DNA of 64,000 nucleotides from NCBI RefSeq assembly GCF_910591885.1, contig NW_025963595.1, forward strand, positions 124,001 to 188,000, given 5' to 3'. A program made the position numbers and the translations under genes. Below the pieces are notes generated by a model, which saw only the letters and a program-made list of their open reading frames with translations, had not been told where the DNA came from and searched no databases. This document shows, piece after piece, positions 24,701 to 38,070 of the stretch (position 1 is the first letter of the stretch; each line of letters starts with the position of its first letter). Source of the DNA: Bombus terrestris (taxonomy: Eukaryota; Arthropoda; Insecta; Hymenoptera; Apidae).

Positions 24701-27700
24701 GTTGTCCCACGTTGTCCCACGTTGTCCCACGTTGTCCCACGATGTCCCACGTTGTCCAACGGTGTCCAACGGTGTCCAACGATGTCCAACGATGTCCAAC
24801 GGTGTCCCACGATGTCCAACGATGTCCAACGATGTCCAACGGTGTCCCACGTTGTCCCACGTTGTCCCACGTTGTCCCACGTTGTCCCACGTTGTCCCAC
24901 GGTGTCCCACGATGTCCAACGGTGTCCAACGGTGTCCCACGGTGTCCAACGGTGTCCCACGTTGTCCCACGTTGTCCCACGTTGTCCCACGTTGTCCCAC
25001 GTTGTCCAACGATGTCCAACGGTGTCCCACGTTGTCCCACGTTGTTCCATGGTTTCCCACGTTGTCCCACGTTGTCCCACGTTGTCCCACGTTGTCCCAC
25101 GTTGTCCCACGGTGTCCCACGGTGTCCAACGATGTCCAACGGTGTCCCACGTTGTCCAACGGTGTCCCACGTTGTCCCACGTTGTCCCACGTTGTCCCAC
25201 GTTGTCCCACGTTGTCCCACGTTGTCCCACGTTGTCCCACGTTGTCCCACGTTGTCCCACGTTGTCCCACGTGGTCCCACGTTGTCCCACGATGTCCCAC
25301 GTTGTCCCACGTTGTCCCACGTTGTCCCACGTTGTCCCACGTTGTCCCACGTTGTCCCACGTTGTCCCACGTTGTCCCACGTTGTCCCACGTTGTCCCAC
25401 GTTGTCCCACGTTGTCCCACGGTGTCCAACGATGTCCAACGGTGTCCAGCGATGTCCAACGGTGTCCCACGTTGTCCCACGTTGTCCCACGTTGTCCCAC
25501 GTTGTCCCACGTTGTCCCACGGTGTCCAACGATGTCCAACGGTGTCCAACGATGTCCCACGTTGTCCCACGTTGTCCCACGTTGTCCCACGTTGTCCCAC
25601 GATGTCCCACGTTGTCCCACGTTGTCCCACGTTGTCCCACGTTGTCCCACGTTGTCCCACGTTGTCCCACGTTGTCCCACGTTGTCCCACGTTGTCCCAC
25701 GTTGTCCCACGTTGTCCCACGGTGTCCAACGATGTCCAACGGTGTCCAACGGTGTCCCACGGTGTCCAACGGTGTCCCACGTTGTCCCACGTTGTCCCAC
25801 GTTGTCCCACGTTGTCCCACGTTGTCCCACGTTGTCCAACGATGTCCAACGGTGTCCCACGTTGTCCCACGTTGTTCCATGGTTTCCCACGTTGTCCCAC
25901 GTTGTCCCACGTTGTCCCACGTTGTCCCACGTTGTCCCACGGTGTCCCACGGTGTCCAACGATGTCCAACGGTGTCCCACGTTGTCCCACGTTGTCCCAC
26001 GTTGTCCCACGTTGTCCCACGTTGTCCCACGTTGTCCCACGTTGTCCCACGTTGTCCCACGTTGTCCCACGTGGTCCCACGTTGTCCCACGTTGTCCCAC
26101 GGTGTCCAACGATGTCCAACGGTGTCCCACGTTGTCCAACGGTGTCCCACGTTGTCCCACGTTGTCCCACGTTGTCCCACGTTGTCCCACGATGTCCCAC
26201 GTTGTCCCACGTTGTCCCACGTTGTCCCACGTTGTCCCACGTTGTCCCACGTTGTCCCACGTTGTCCCACGTTGTCCCACGTTGTACAACGATGTCCAAC
26301 GGTGTCCCACGTTGTCCCACGTTGTTCCATGGTTTCCCACGTTGTCCCACGTTGTCCCACGGTGTCCAACGATGTCCAACGGTGTCCAACGGTGTCCAAC
26401 GGTGTCCAACGGTGTCCCACGTTGTCCCACGTTGTCCCACGTTGTCCCACGGTGTCCAACGTTGTCCAACGGTGTCCCACGTTGTCCCACGTTGTCCCAC
26501 GTTGTCCCACGTTGTCCCACGTTGTCCCACGATGTCCCACGTTGTCCCACGTTGTCCCACGTTGTCCCACGTTGTCCCGCGTTGTCCCACGTTGTCCCAC
26601 GTTGTCCCACGTTGTCCCACGTTGTCCCACGTTGTCCCACGTTGTCCCACGTTGTCCCACGTTGTCCCACGTTGTCCCACGTTGTCCCACGGTGTCCAAC
26701 GGTGTCCAACGATGTCCAACGTTGTCCCACGTTGTCCCACGTTGTCCCACGTTGTCCCACGATGTCCCACGTTGTCCCACGTTGTCCCACGTTGTCCCAC
26801 GGTGTCCAACGATGTCCAACGGTGTCCAACGGTGTCCAACGGTGTCCAACGGTGTCCCACGTTGTCCCACGTTGTCCCACGTTGTCCCACGGTGTCCAAC
26901 GATGTCCAACGGTGTCCAGCGATGTCCAACGGTGTCCCACGTTGTCCCACGTTGTCCCACGTTGTCCCACGTTGTCCCACGTTGTCCCACGTTGTCCCAC
27001 GTTGTCCCACGTTGTCCCACGATGTCCAACGATGTCCAACGGTGTCCAACGGTGTCCAACGGTGTCCCACGGTGTCCAACGGTGTCCCACGTTGTCCCAC
27101 GTTGTCCCACGTTGTCCCACGTTGTCCCACGATGTCCCACGTTGTCCAACGGTGTCCAACGGTGTCCAACGATGTCCAACGATGTCCAACGGTGTCCCAC
27201 GATGTCCAACGATGTCCAACGATGTCCAACGGTGTCCCACGTTGTCCCACGTTGTCCCACGTTGTCCCACGTTGTCCCACGTTGTCCCACGGTGTCCAAC
27301 GATGTCCAACGGTGTCCCACGTTGTCCAACGGTGTCCCACGTTGTCCCACGTTGTCCCACGTTGTCCCACGTTGTCCCACGTTGTCCCACGTTGTCCCAC
27401 GTTGTCCCACGTTGTCCCACGTTGTCCCACGTTGTCCCACGTTGTCCCACGGTGTCCAACGATGTCCAACGGTGTCCAACGGTGTCCCACGGTGTCCAAC
27501 GGTGTCCCACGTTGTCCCACGTTGTCCCACGTTGTCCCACGTTGTCCCACGTTGTCCCACGTTGTCCAACGATGTCCAACGGTGTCCCACGTTGTCCCAC
27601 GTTGTTCCATGGTTTCCCACGTTGTCCCACGTTGTCCCACGTTGTCCCACGTTGTCCCACGTTGTCCCACGGTGTCCCACGGTGTCCAACGATGTCCAAC

Positions 27701-28310
27701 GGTGTCCCACGTTGTCCCACGTTGTCCCACGTTGTCCCACGTTGTCCCACGTTGTCCCACGATGTCCCACGTTGTCCCACGTTGTCCCACGTTGTCCCAC
27801 GTTGTCCCACGTTGTCCCACGTTGTCCCACGTTGTCCCACGTGGTCCCACGTTGTCCCACGTTGTCCCACGGTGTCCAACGATGTCCAACGGTGTCCCAC
27901 GTTGTCCAACGGTGTCCCACGTTGTCCCACGTTGTCCCACGTTGTCCCACGTTGTCCCACGATGTCCCACGTTGTCCCACGTTGTCCCACGTTGTCCCAC
28001 GTTGTCCCACGTTGTCCCACGTTGTCCCACGTTCTCCCACGTTGTCCCACGTTGTCCCACGTTGTCCCACGGTGTCCAACGATGTCCAACGGTGTCCCAC
28101 GTTGTCCCACGTTGTCCCACGTTGTCCCACGGTGTCCAACGATGTCCAACGGTGTCCAACGGTGTCCCACGGTGTCCAACGGTGTCCCACGTTGTCCCAC
28201 GTTGTCCCACGTTGTCCCACGTTGTCCCACGTTGTCCCACGATGTCCCACGTTGTCCCACGTTGTCCCACGTTGTCCCACGTTGTCCCACGTTGTCCCAC
28301 GTTGTCCCAC

Positions 28311-28480
28311 GGTGTCCAACGATGTCCAACGGTGTCCAACGGTGTCCAACGGTGTCCAACGATGTCCAACGATGTCCAACGATGTCCAACGGTGTCCAAC
28401 GATGTCCAACGATGTCCAACGGTGTCCCACGATGTCCAACGATGTCCAACGATGTCCAACGATGTCCAACGGTGTCCCAC
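28311..28480. repeat. 170-bp 5' half-module, copy 3
   Basis: Counterpart of 16,771-16,940 within HOR-B copy 2 (offset 11,540) with the same unit order. Confidence 0.8.
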
Positions 28481-29180
28481 GTTGTCCCACGTTGTCCCAC
28501 GTTGTCCCACGTTGTCCCACGTTGTCCCACGGTGTCCAACGATGTCCAACGGTGTCCAACGGTGTCCCACGGTGTCCAACGGTGTCCCACGTTGTCCCAC
28601 GTTGTCCCACGTTGTCCCACGTTGTCCCACGTTGTCCCACGATGTCCCACGTTGTCCCACGTTGTCCCACGTTGTCCCACGTTGTCCCACGTTGTCCCAC
28701 GGTGTCCAACGATGTCCAACGGTGTCCAACGGTGTCCAACGGTGTCCAACGATGTCCAACGATGTCCAACGATGTCCCACGTTGTCCAACGGTGTCCCAC
28801 GTTGTCCCACGTTGTCCCACGTTGTCCCACGTTGTCCCACGTTGTCCCACGTTGTCCCACGTTGTCCCACGTTGTCCCACGTTGTCCCACGTTGTCCCAC
28901 GTTGTCCCACGTTGTCCCACGTTGTCCCACGTTGTCCCACGGTGTCCAACGATGTCCAACGGTGTCCAACGGTGTCCCACGGTGTCCAACGGTGTCCCAC
29001 GTTGTCCCACGTTGTCCCACGTTGTCCCACGTTGTCCCACGTTGTCCCACGTTGTCCAACGATGTCCAACGGTGTCCCACGTTGTCCCACGTTGTTCCAT
29101 GGTTTCCCACGTTGTCCCACGTTGTCCCACGTTGTCCCACGTTGTCCCACGTTGTCCCACGTGGTCCCACGTTGTCCCAC

Positions 29181-29790
29181 GTTGTCCCACGGTGTCCAAC
29201 GATGTCCAACGGTGTCCCACGTTGTCCAACGGTGTCCCACGTTGTCCCACGTTGTCCCACGTTGTCCCACGTTGTCCCACGATGTCCCACGTTGTCCCAC
29301 GTTGTCCCACTTTGTCCCACGTTGTCCCACGTTGTCCCACGTTGTCCCACGTTGTCCCACGTTGTCCCACGTTGTCCCACGTGGTCCCACGTTGTCCCAC
29401 GTTGTCCCACGGTGTCCAACGATGTCCAACGGTGTCCCACGTTGTCCAACGGTGTCCCACGTTGTCCCACGTTGTCCCACGTTGTCCCACGTTGTCCCAC
29501 GATGTCCCACGTTGTCCCACGTTGTCCCACGTTGTCCCACGTTGTCCCACGTTGTCCCACGTTGTCCCACGTTCTCCCACGTTGTCCCACGTTGTCCCAC
29601 GTTGTCCCACGGTGTCCAACGATGTCCAACGGTGTCCCACGTTGTCCCACGTTGTCCCACGTTGTCCCACGTTGTCCCACGATGTCCCACGTTGTCCCAC
29701 GTTGTCCCACGTTGTCCCACGTTGTCCCACGTTGTCCCACGTTGTCCCACGTTGTCCCACGTTGTCCCACGTTGTCCCACGTTGTCCCAC
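29181..29790. repeat. Linker with K/L modules
   Basis: Two K units at 29,161 (just outside) and 29,391, 230 bp apart, and an L at 29,571, in an A-rich background. One tttgtcccac lies near 29,311. It repeats the K, then F, then E, then L order seen from 16,291 to 16,481. Confidence 0.65.
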
Positions 29791-31340
29791 GATGTCCCAC
29801 GTTGTCCCACGTTGTCCCACGTTGTCCCACGTTGTCCCACGTTGTCCCACGTTGTCCCACGTTGTCCCACGTTGTCCCACGTTGTCCCACGTTGTCCCAC
29901 GTTGTCCCACGGTGTCCAACGATGTCCAACGGTGTCCAGCGATGTCCAACGGTGTCCCACGTTGTCCCACGTTGTCCCACGTTGTCCCACGTTGTCCCAC
30001 GTTGTCCCACGGTGTCCAACGATGTCCAACGGTGTCCAACGATGTCCAACGGTGTCCAACGATGTCCAACGATGTCCAACGGTGTCCAACGATGTCCAAC
30101 GATGTCCAACGGTGTCCCACGATGTCCAACGATGTCCAACGATGTCCAACGATGTCCAACGGTGTCCCACGTTGTCCCACGTTGTCCCACGTTGTCCCAC
30201 GTTGTCCCACGTTGTCCCACGGTGTCCAACGATGTCCAACGGTGTCCAACGGTGTCCCACGGTGTCCAACGGTGTCCCACGTTGTCCCACGTTGTCCCAC
30301 GTTGTCCCACGTTGTCCCACGTTGTTCCATGGTTTCCCACGTTGTCCCACGTTGTCCCACGTTGTCCCACGTTGTCCCACGTTGTCCCACGGTGTCCCAC
30401 GGTGTCCAACGATGTCCAACGGTGTCCCACGTTGTCCCACGTTGTCCCACGTTGTCCCACGTTGTCCCACGTTGTCCCACGTTGTCCCACGTTGTCCCAC
30501 GTTGTCCCACGTTGTCCCACGTTGTCCCACGTGGTCCCACGTTGTCCCACGTTGTCCCACGGTGTCCAACGATGTCCAACGGTGTCCCACGTTGTCCAAC
30601 GGTGTCCCACGTTGTCCCACGTTGTCCCACGTTGTCCCACGTTGTCCCACGATGTCCCACGTTGTCCCACGTTGTCCCACGTTGTCCCACGTTGTCCCAC
30701 GTTGTCCCACGTTGTCCCACGTTGTCCCACGTTGTACAACGATGTCCAACGGTGTCCCACGTTGTCCCACGTTGTTCCATGGTTTCCCACGTTGTCCCAC
30801 GTTGTCCCACGGTGTCCAACGATGTCCAACGGTGTCCAACGGTGTCCAACGGTGTCCAACGGTGTCCCACGTTGTCCCACGTTGTCCCACGTTGTCCCAC
30901 GGTGTCCAACGATGTCCAACGGTGTCCCACGTTGTCCCACGTTGTCCCACGTTGTCCCACGTTGTCCCACGTTGTCCCACGATGTCCCGCGTTGTCCCAC
31001 GTTGTCCCACGTTGTCCCACGTTGTCCCGCGTTGTCCCACGTTGTCCCACGTTGTCCCACGTTGTCCCACGTTGTCCCACGTTGTCCCACGTTGTCCCAC
31101 GTTGTCCCACGTTGTCCCACGTTGTCCCACGTTGTCCCACGGTGTCCAACGGTGTCCAACGATGTCCAACGTTGTCCCACGTTGTCCCACGTTGTCCCAC
31201 GTTGTCCCACGATGTCCCACGTTGTCCCACGTTGTCCCACGTTGTCCCACGGTGTCCAACGATGTCCAACGGTGTCCAACGGTGTCCAACGGTGTCCAAC
31301 AGTGTCCCACGTTGTCCCACGTTGTCCCACGTTGTCCCAC
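29791..31340. repeat. 1.54-kb tandem duplication, left unit
   Basis: The order is E 29,791, J 29,931, 160-bp B/C block 30,011-30,170, G-H 30,321, K 30,531, gttgtacaac 30,731, G-H 30,771, gttgtcccgc 31,021, agtgtcccac 31,301. All of these recur 1,510-1,550 bp later. A private gatgtcccgc lies at 30,981. Confidence 0.8.
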
Positions 31341-32850
31341 GATGTCCCACGTTGTCCCACGTTGTCCCACGTTGTCCCACGTTGTCCCACGTTGTCCCAC
31401 GTTGTCCCACGTTGTCCCACGTTGTCCCACGTTGTCCCACGTTGTCCCACGGTGTCCAACGATGTCCAACGGTGTCCAGCGATGTCCAACGGTGTCCCAC
31501 GTTGTCCCACGTTGTCCCACGTTGTCCCACGTTGTCCCACGTTGTCCCACGGTGTCCAACGATGTCCAACGGTGTCCAACGATGTCCAACGGTGTCCAAC
31601 GATGTCCAACGATGTCCAACGGTGTCCAACGATGTCCAACGATGTCCAACGGTGTCCCACGATGTCCAACGATGTCCAACGATGTCCAACGATGTCCAAC
31701 GGTGTCCCACGTTGTCCCACGTTGTCCCACGTTGTCCCACGTTGTCCCGCGTTGTCCCACGGTGTCCAACGATGTCCAACGGTGTCCAACGGTGTCCCAC
31801 GGTGTCCAACGGTGTCCCACGTTGTCCCACGTTGTCCCACGTTGTCCCACGTTGTCCCACGTTGTTCCATGGTTTCCCACGTTGTCCCACGTTGTCCCAC
31901 GTTGTCCCACGTTGTCCCACGTTGTCCCACGGTGTCCCACGGTGTCCAACGATGTCCAACGGTGTCCCACGTTGTCCCACGTTGTCCCACGTTGTCCCAC
32001 GTTGTCCCACGTTGTCCCACGTTGTCCCACGTTGTCCCACGTTGTCCCACGTTGTCCCACGTTGTCCCACGTGGTCCCACGTTGTCCCACGTTGTCCCAC
32101 GGTGTCCAACGATGTCCAACGGTGTCCCACGTTGTCCAACGGTGTCCCACGTTGTCCCACGTTGTCCCACGTTGTCCCACGTTGTCCCACGATGTCCCAC
32201 GTTGTCCCACGTTGTCCCACGTTGTCCCACGTTGTCCCACGTTGTCCCACGTTGTCCCACGTTGTCCCACGTTGTACAACGATGTCCAACGGTGTCCCAC
32301 GTTGTCCCACGTTGTTCCATGGTTTCCCACGTTGTCCCACGTTGTCCCACGGTGTCCAACGATGTCCAACGGTGTCCAACGGTGTCCAACGGTGTCCAAC
32401 GGTGTCCCACGTTGTCCCACGTTGTCCCACGTTGTCCCACGGTGTCCAACGATGTCCAACGGTGTCCCACGTTGTCCCACGTTGTCCCACGTTGTCCCAC
32501 GTTGTCCCACGTTGTCCCACGATGTCCCACGTTGTCCCGCGTTGTCCCACGTTGTCCCACGTTGTCCCACGTTGTCCCACGTTGTCCCACGTTGTCCCAC
32601 GTTGTCCCACGTTGTCCCACGTTGTCCCACGTTGTCCCACGTTGTCCCACGGTGTCCAACGGTGTCCAACGATGTCCAACGTTGTCCCACGTTGTCCCAC
32701 GTTGTCCCACGTTGTCCCACGATGTCCCACGTTGTCCCACGTTGTCCCACGTTGTCCCACGGTGTCCAACGATGTCCAACGGTGTCCAACGGTGTCCAAC
32801 GGTGTCCAACAGTGTCCCACGTTGTCCCACGTTGTCCCACGTTGTCCCAC
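31341..32850. repeat. 1.54-kb tandem duplication, right unit
   Basis: It repeats the left unit: E 31,341, J 31,471, B/C block 31,551-31,710, G-H 31,861, K 32,071, gttgtacaac 32,271, G-H 32,311, gttgtcccgc 32,531, agtgtcccac 32,811. It runs directly into HOR-B copy 3 and shares its left part with it. Confidence 0.8.
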
Positions 32851-32990
32851 GGTGTCCAACGATGTCCAACGGTGTCCAGCGATGTCCAACGGTGTCCCAC
32901 GTTGTCCCACGTTGTCCCACGTTGTCCCACGTTGTCCCACGTTGTCCCACGTTGTCCCACGTTGTCCCACGTTGTCCCACGTTGTCCCAC

Positions 32991-33280
32991 GATGTCCAAC
33001 GATGTCCAACGGTGTCCAACGGTGTCCAACGGTGTCCAACGATGTCCAACGATGTCCAACGATGTCCAACGGTGTCCAACGATGTCCAACGATGTCCAAC
33101 GGTGTCCCACGATGTCCAACGATGTCCAACGATGTCCAACGGTGTCCAACGATGTCCAACGGTGTCCAACGATGTCCAACGATGTCCAACGGTGTCCCAC
33201 GATGTCCAACGATGTCCAACGATGTCCAACGGTGTCCAACGGTGTCCAACGGTGTCCCACGGTGTCCAACGGTGTCCCAC
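32991..33280. repeat. 290-bp module, copy 6
   Basis: Same order as the copy at 14,971, including C as the first unit. Confidence 0.85.
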
Positions 33281-34500
33281 GTTGTCCCACGTTGTCCCAC
33301 GTTGTCCCACGTTGTCCCACGATGTCCCACGTTGTCCAACGGTGTCCAACGGTGTCCAACGATGTCCAACGATGTCCAACGGTGTCCCACGATGTCCAAC
33401 GATGTCCAACGATGTCCAACGGTGTCCCACGTTGTCCCACGTTGTCCCACGTTGTCCCACGTTGTCCCACGTTGTCCCACGGTGTCCAACGATGTCCAAC
33501 GGTGTCCCACGTTGTCCAACGGTGTCCCACGTTGTCCCACGTTGTCCCACGTTGTCCCACGTTGTCCCACGTTGTCCCACGTTGTCCCACGTTGTCCCAC
33601 GTTGTCCCACGTTGTCCCACGTTGTCCCACGTTGTCCCACGTTGTCCCACGGTGTCCAACGATGTCCAACGGTGTCCAACGGTGTCCAACGGTGTCCCAC
33701 GTTGTCCCACGTTGTCCCACGTTGTCCCACGTTGTCCCACGTTGTCCCACGTTGTCCAACGATGTCCAACGGTGTCCCACGTTGTCCCACGTTGTTCCAT
33801 GGTTTCCCACGTTGTCCCACGTTGTCCCACGTTGTCCCACGTTGTCCCACGTTGTCCCACGGTGTCCCACGGTGTCCAACGATGTCCCACGGTGTCCCAC
33901 GTTGTCCCACGTTGTCCCACGTTGTCCCACGTTGTCCCACGTTGTCCCACGATGTCCCACGTTGTCCCACGTTGTCCCACGTTGTCCCACGTTGTCCCAC
34001 GTTGTCCCACGTTGTCCCACGTTGTCCCACGTGGTCCCACGTTGTCCCACGTTGTCCCACGGTGTCCAACGATGTCCAACGGTGTCCCACGTTGTCCAAC
34101 GGTGTCCCACGTTGTCCCACGTTGTCCCACGTTGTCCCACGTTGTCCCACGATGTCCCACGTTGTCCCACGTTGTCCCACGTTGTCCCACGTTGTCCCAC
34201 GTTGTCCCACGTTGTCCCACGTTCTCCCACGTTGTCCCACGTTGTCCCACGTTGTCCCACGGTGTCCAACGATGTCCAACGGTGTCCCACGTTGTCCCAC
34301 GTTGTCCCACGTTGTCCCACGGTGTCCAACGATGTCCAACGGTGTCCAACGGTGTCCCACGGTGTCCAACGGTGTCCCACGTTGTCCCACGTTGTCCCAC
34401 GTTGTCCCACGTTGTCCCACGTTGTCCCACGATGTCCCACGTTGTCCCACGTTGTCCCACGTTGTCCCACGTTGTCCCACGTTGTCCCACGTTGTCCCAC

Positions 34501-34670
34501 GGTGTCCAACGATGTCCAACGGTGTCCAACGGTGTCCAACGGTGTCCAACGATGTCCAACGATGTCCAACGATGTCCAACGGTGTCCAACGATGTCCAAC
34601 GATGTCCAACGGTGTCCCACGATGTCCAACGATGTCCAACGATGTCCAACGATGTCCAACGGTGTCCCAC
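34501..34670. repeat. 170-bp 5' half-module, copy 4
   Basis: Third member of the 16,771/28,311 group, at the expected place in HOR-B copy 3. Confidence 0.8.
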
Positions 34671-35330
34671 GTTGTCCCACGTTGTCCCACGTTGTCCCAC
34701 GTTGTCCCACGTTGTCCCACGGTGTCCAACGATGTCCAACGGTGTCCAACGGTGTCCCACCGTGTCCAACGGTGTCCCACGTTGTCCCACGTTGTCCCAC
34801 GTTGTCCCACGTTGTCCCACGATGTCCCACGTTGTCCCACGTTGTCCCACGTTGTCCCACGTTGTCCCACGTTGTCCCACGGTGTCCAACGATGTCCAAC
34901 GGTGTCCAACGGTGTCCAACGGTGTCCAACGATGTCCAACGATGTCCAACGATGTCCCACGTTGTCCAACGGTGTCCCACGTTGTCCCACGTTGTTCCAC
35001 GTTGTCCCACGTTGTCCCACGTTGTCCCACGTTGTCCCACGTTGTCCCACGTTGTCCCACGTTGTCCCACGTTGTCCCACGTTGTCCCACGTTGTCCCAC
35101 GTTGTCCCACGTTGTCCCACGGTGTCCAACGATGTCCAACGGTGTCCAACGGTGTCCCACGGTGTCCAACGGTGTCCCACGTTGTCCCACGTTGTCCCAC
35201 GTTGTCCCACGTTGTCCCACGTTGTCCCACGTTGTCCAACGATGTCCAACGGTGTCCCACGTTGTCCCACGTTGTTCCATGGTTTCCCACGTTGTCCCAC
35301 GTTGTCCCACGTTGTCCCACGTTGTCCCAC

Positions 35331-37420
35331 GTTGTCCCACGGTGTCCCACGGTGTCCAACGATGTCCAACGGTGTCCCACGTTGTCCCACGTTGTCCCAC
35401 GTTGTCCCACGTTGTCCCACGCTGTCCCACGTTGTCCCACGTTGTCCCACGTTGTCCCACGTTGTCCCACGTTGTCCCACGTGGTCCCACGTTGTCCCAC
35501 GTTGTCCCACGGTGTCCAACGATGTCCAACGGTGTCCCACGTTGTCCAACGGTGTCCCACGTTGTCCCACGTTGTCCCACGTTGTCCCACGGTGTCCCAC
35601 GTTGTCCCACGTTGTCCCACGTTGTCCCACGTTGTCCCACGGTGTCCAACGATGTCCAACGGTGTCCCACGTTGTCCAACGGTGTCCCACGTTGTCCCAC
35701 GTTGTCCCACGTTGTCCCACGTTGTCCCACGATGTCCCACGTTGTCCCACGTTGTCCCACGTTGTCCCACGTTGTCCCACGTTGTCCCACGTTGTCCCAC
35801 GTTCTCCCACGTTGTCCCACGTTGTCCCACGTTGTCCCACGGTGTCCAACGATGTCCAACGGTGTCCCACGTTGTCCCACGTTGTCCCACGTTGTCCCAC
35901 GGTGTCCAACGATGTCCAACGGTGTCCAACGGTGTCCCACGGTGTCCAACGGTGTCCCACGTTGTCCCACGTTGTCCCACGTTGTCCCACGTTGTCCCAC
36001 GTTGTCCCACGTTGTCCAACGATGTCCAACGGTGTCCCACGTTGTCCCACGTTGTTCCATGGTTTCCCACGTTGTCCCACGTTGTCCCACGTTGTCCCAC
36101 GTTGTCCCACGTTGTCCCACGGTGTCCCACGGTGTCCAACGATGTCCAACGGTGTCCCACGTTGTCCCACGTTGTCCCACGTTGTCCCACGTTGTCCCAC
36201 GTTGTCCCACGTTGTCCCACGTTGTCCCACGTTGTCCCACGTTGTCCCACGTTGTCCCACGTGGTCCCACGTTGTCCCACGTTGTCCCACGGTGTCCAAC
36301 GATGTCCAACGGTGTCCCACGTTGTCCAACGGTGTCCCACGTTGTCCCACGTTGTCCCACGTTGTCCCACGTTGTCCCACGATGTCCCACGTTGTCCCAC
36401 GTTGTCCCACGTTGTCCCACGTTGTCCCACGTTGTCCCACGTTGTCCCACGTTGTCCCACGTTGTCCCACGTTGTCCCACGTTGTCCCACGTTGTCCCAC
36501 GTTGTCCCACGTTGTCCCACGTTGTCCCACGTGGTCCCACGTTGTCCCACGTTGTCCCACGGTGTCCAACGATGTCCAACGGTGTCCCACGTTGTCCAAC
36601 GGTGTCCCACGTTGTCCCACGTTGTCCCACGTTGTCCCACGTTGTCCCACGATGTCCCACGTTGTCCCACGTTGTCCCACGTTGTCCCACGTTGTCCCAC
36701 GTTGTCCCACGTTGTCCCACGTTCTCCCACGTTGTCCCACGTTGTCCCACGTTGTCCCACGGTGTCCAACGATGTCCAACGGTGTCCCACGTTGTCCCAC
36801 GTTGTCCCACGTTGTCCCACGTTGTCCCACGTTGTCCCACGTTGTCCCACGATGTCCCACGTTGTCCCACGTTGTCCCACGTTGTCCCACGGTGTCCAAC
36901 GATGTCCAACGGTGTCCCACGTTGTCCAACGGTGTCCCACGTTGTCCCACGTTGTCCCACGTTGTCCCACGTTGTCCCACGATGTCCCACGTTGTCCCAC
37001 GTTGTCCCACGTTGTCCCACGTTGTCCCACTTTGTCCCACGTTGTCCCACGTTGTCCCACGTTGTCCCACGTTGTCCCACGTTGTCCCACGTTGTCCCAC
37101 GTTGTCCCACGTTGTCCCACGTTGTCCCACGTGGTCCCACGTTGTCCCACGTTGTCCCACGGTGTCCAACGATGTCCAACGGTGTCCCACGTTGTCCAAC
37201 GGTGTCCCACGTTGTCCCACGTTGTCCCACGTTGTCCCACGTTGTCCCACGATGTCCCACGTTGTCCCACGTTGTCCCACGTTGTCCCACGTTGTCCCAC
37301 GTTGTCCCACGTTGTCCCACGTTCTCCCACGTTGTCCCACGTTGTCCCACGTTGTCCCACGGTGTCCAACGATGTCCAACGGTGTCCCACGTTGTCCCAC
37401 GTTGTCCCACGTTGTCCCAC
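35331..37420. repeat. Short-period K/L tandem region with an exact 600-bp repeat
   Basis: K units lie at 35,481, 36,261, 36,531 and 37,131, and L units at 35,801, 36,721 and 37,321. The stretch around 36,481-36,820 is identical unit for unit to 37,081-37,420 at offset 600, and the match stops on both sides. A gctgtcccac unit near 35,421 and a tttgtcccac near 37,031 are local variants. The region looks like repeated duplication of one K...F...E...L module. Confidence 0.75.
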
Positions 37421-37600
37421 GGTGTCCAACGATGTCCAACGGTGTCCAACGGTGTCCCACGGTGTCCAACGGTGTCCCACGTTGTCCCACGTTGTCCCAC
37501 GTTGTCCCACGTTGTCCCACGTTGTCCCACGATGTCCCACGTTGTCCCACGTTGTCCCACGTTGTCCCACGTTGTCCCACGTTGTCCCACGTTGTCCCAC

Positions 37601-37770
37601 GGTGTCCAACGGTGTCCAACGGTGTCCAACGGTGTCCAACGGTGTCCAACGATGTCCAACGATGTCCAACGTTGTCCAACGGTGTCCAACGATGTCCAAC
37701 GATGTCCAACGGTGTCCCACGATGTCCAACGATGTCCAACGATGTCCAACGATGTCCAACGGTGTCCCAC
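37601..37770. repeat. 170-bp 5' half-module, copy 5 (variant)
   Basis: Same variant as 17,751-17,920, with F (37,671) as the eighth unit and B as the second. This shared mistake links the two linkers over about 19.85 kb. Confidence 0.8.
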
Positions 37771-38070
37771 GTTGTCCCACGTTGTCCCACGTTGTCCCAC
37801 GTTGTCCCACGTTGTCCCACGGTGTCCAACGATGTCCAACGGTGTCCCACGTTGTCCAACGGTGTCCCACGTTGTCCCACGTTGTCCCACGTTGTCCCAC
37901 GTTGTCCCACGTTGTCCCACGTTGTCCCACGTTGTCCCACGTTGTCCCACGTTGTCCCACGTTGTCCCACGTTGTCCCACGTTGTCCCACGTTGTCCCAC
38001 GTTGTCCCACGTTGTCCAACGGTGTCCCACGTTGTCCCACGTTGTCCCACGTTGTCCCACGTTGTCCCAC

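Larger units (their letters stand above)
19681..29180. repeat. HOR-B copy 2
   Basis: This is the second copy of 8,541-17,640, assigned by shared rare units in the same order (gttgtccccg 20,771, attg/tttg pairs 20,991 and 22,061, ggcgtccaac 23,251, ggtgtccgac 23,421, gttgtacaac 26,281, L 28,031). Differences: a patch around 21,421-21,800 where copy 1 carries other units; gtagtcccac at 22,841 (stop codon on the + strand); gttatcccac at 23,831 (stop on the - strand); and an extra 0.7 kb or so at about 25,290-25,990 holding a J unit (25,441) and a further G-H pair (25,871). Confidence 0.85.
31701..35330. repeat. HOR-B copy 3 (partial)
   Basis: It matches 25,700-29,150 at offsets 5,990 (G-H 25,871/31,861; gttgtacaac 26,281/32,271) and 6,190-6,180 (G-H 27,601/33,791 and 29,091/35,271), and 13,700-17,600 of copy 1 at 18,010-17,720. 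It therefore carries only the right-hand 3.6 kb of the HOR. A cgtgtccaac unit at 34,761 is private. Confidence 0.8.
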
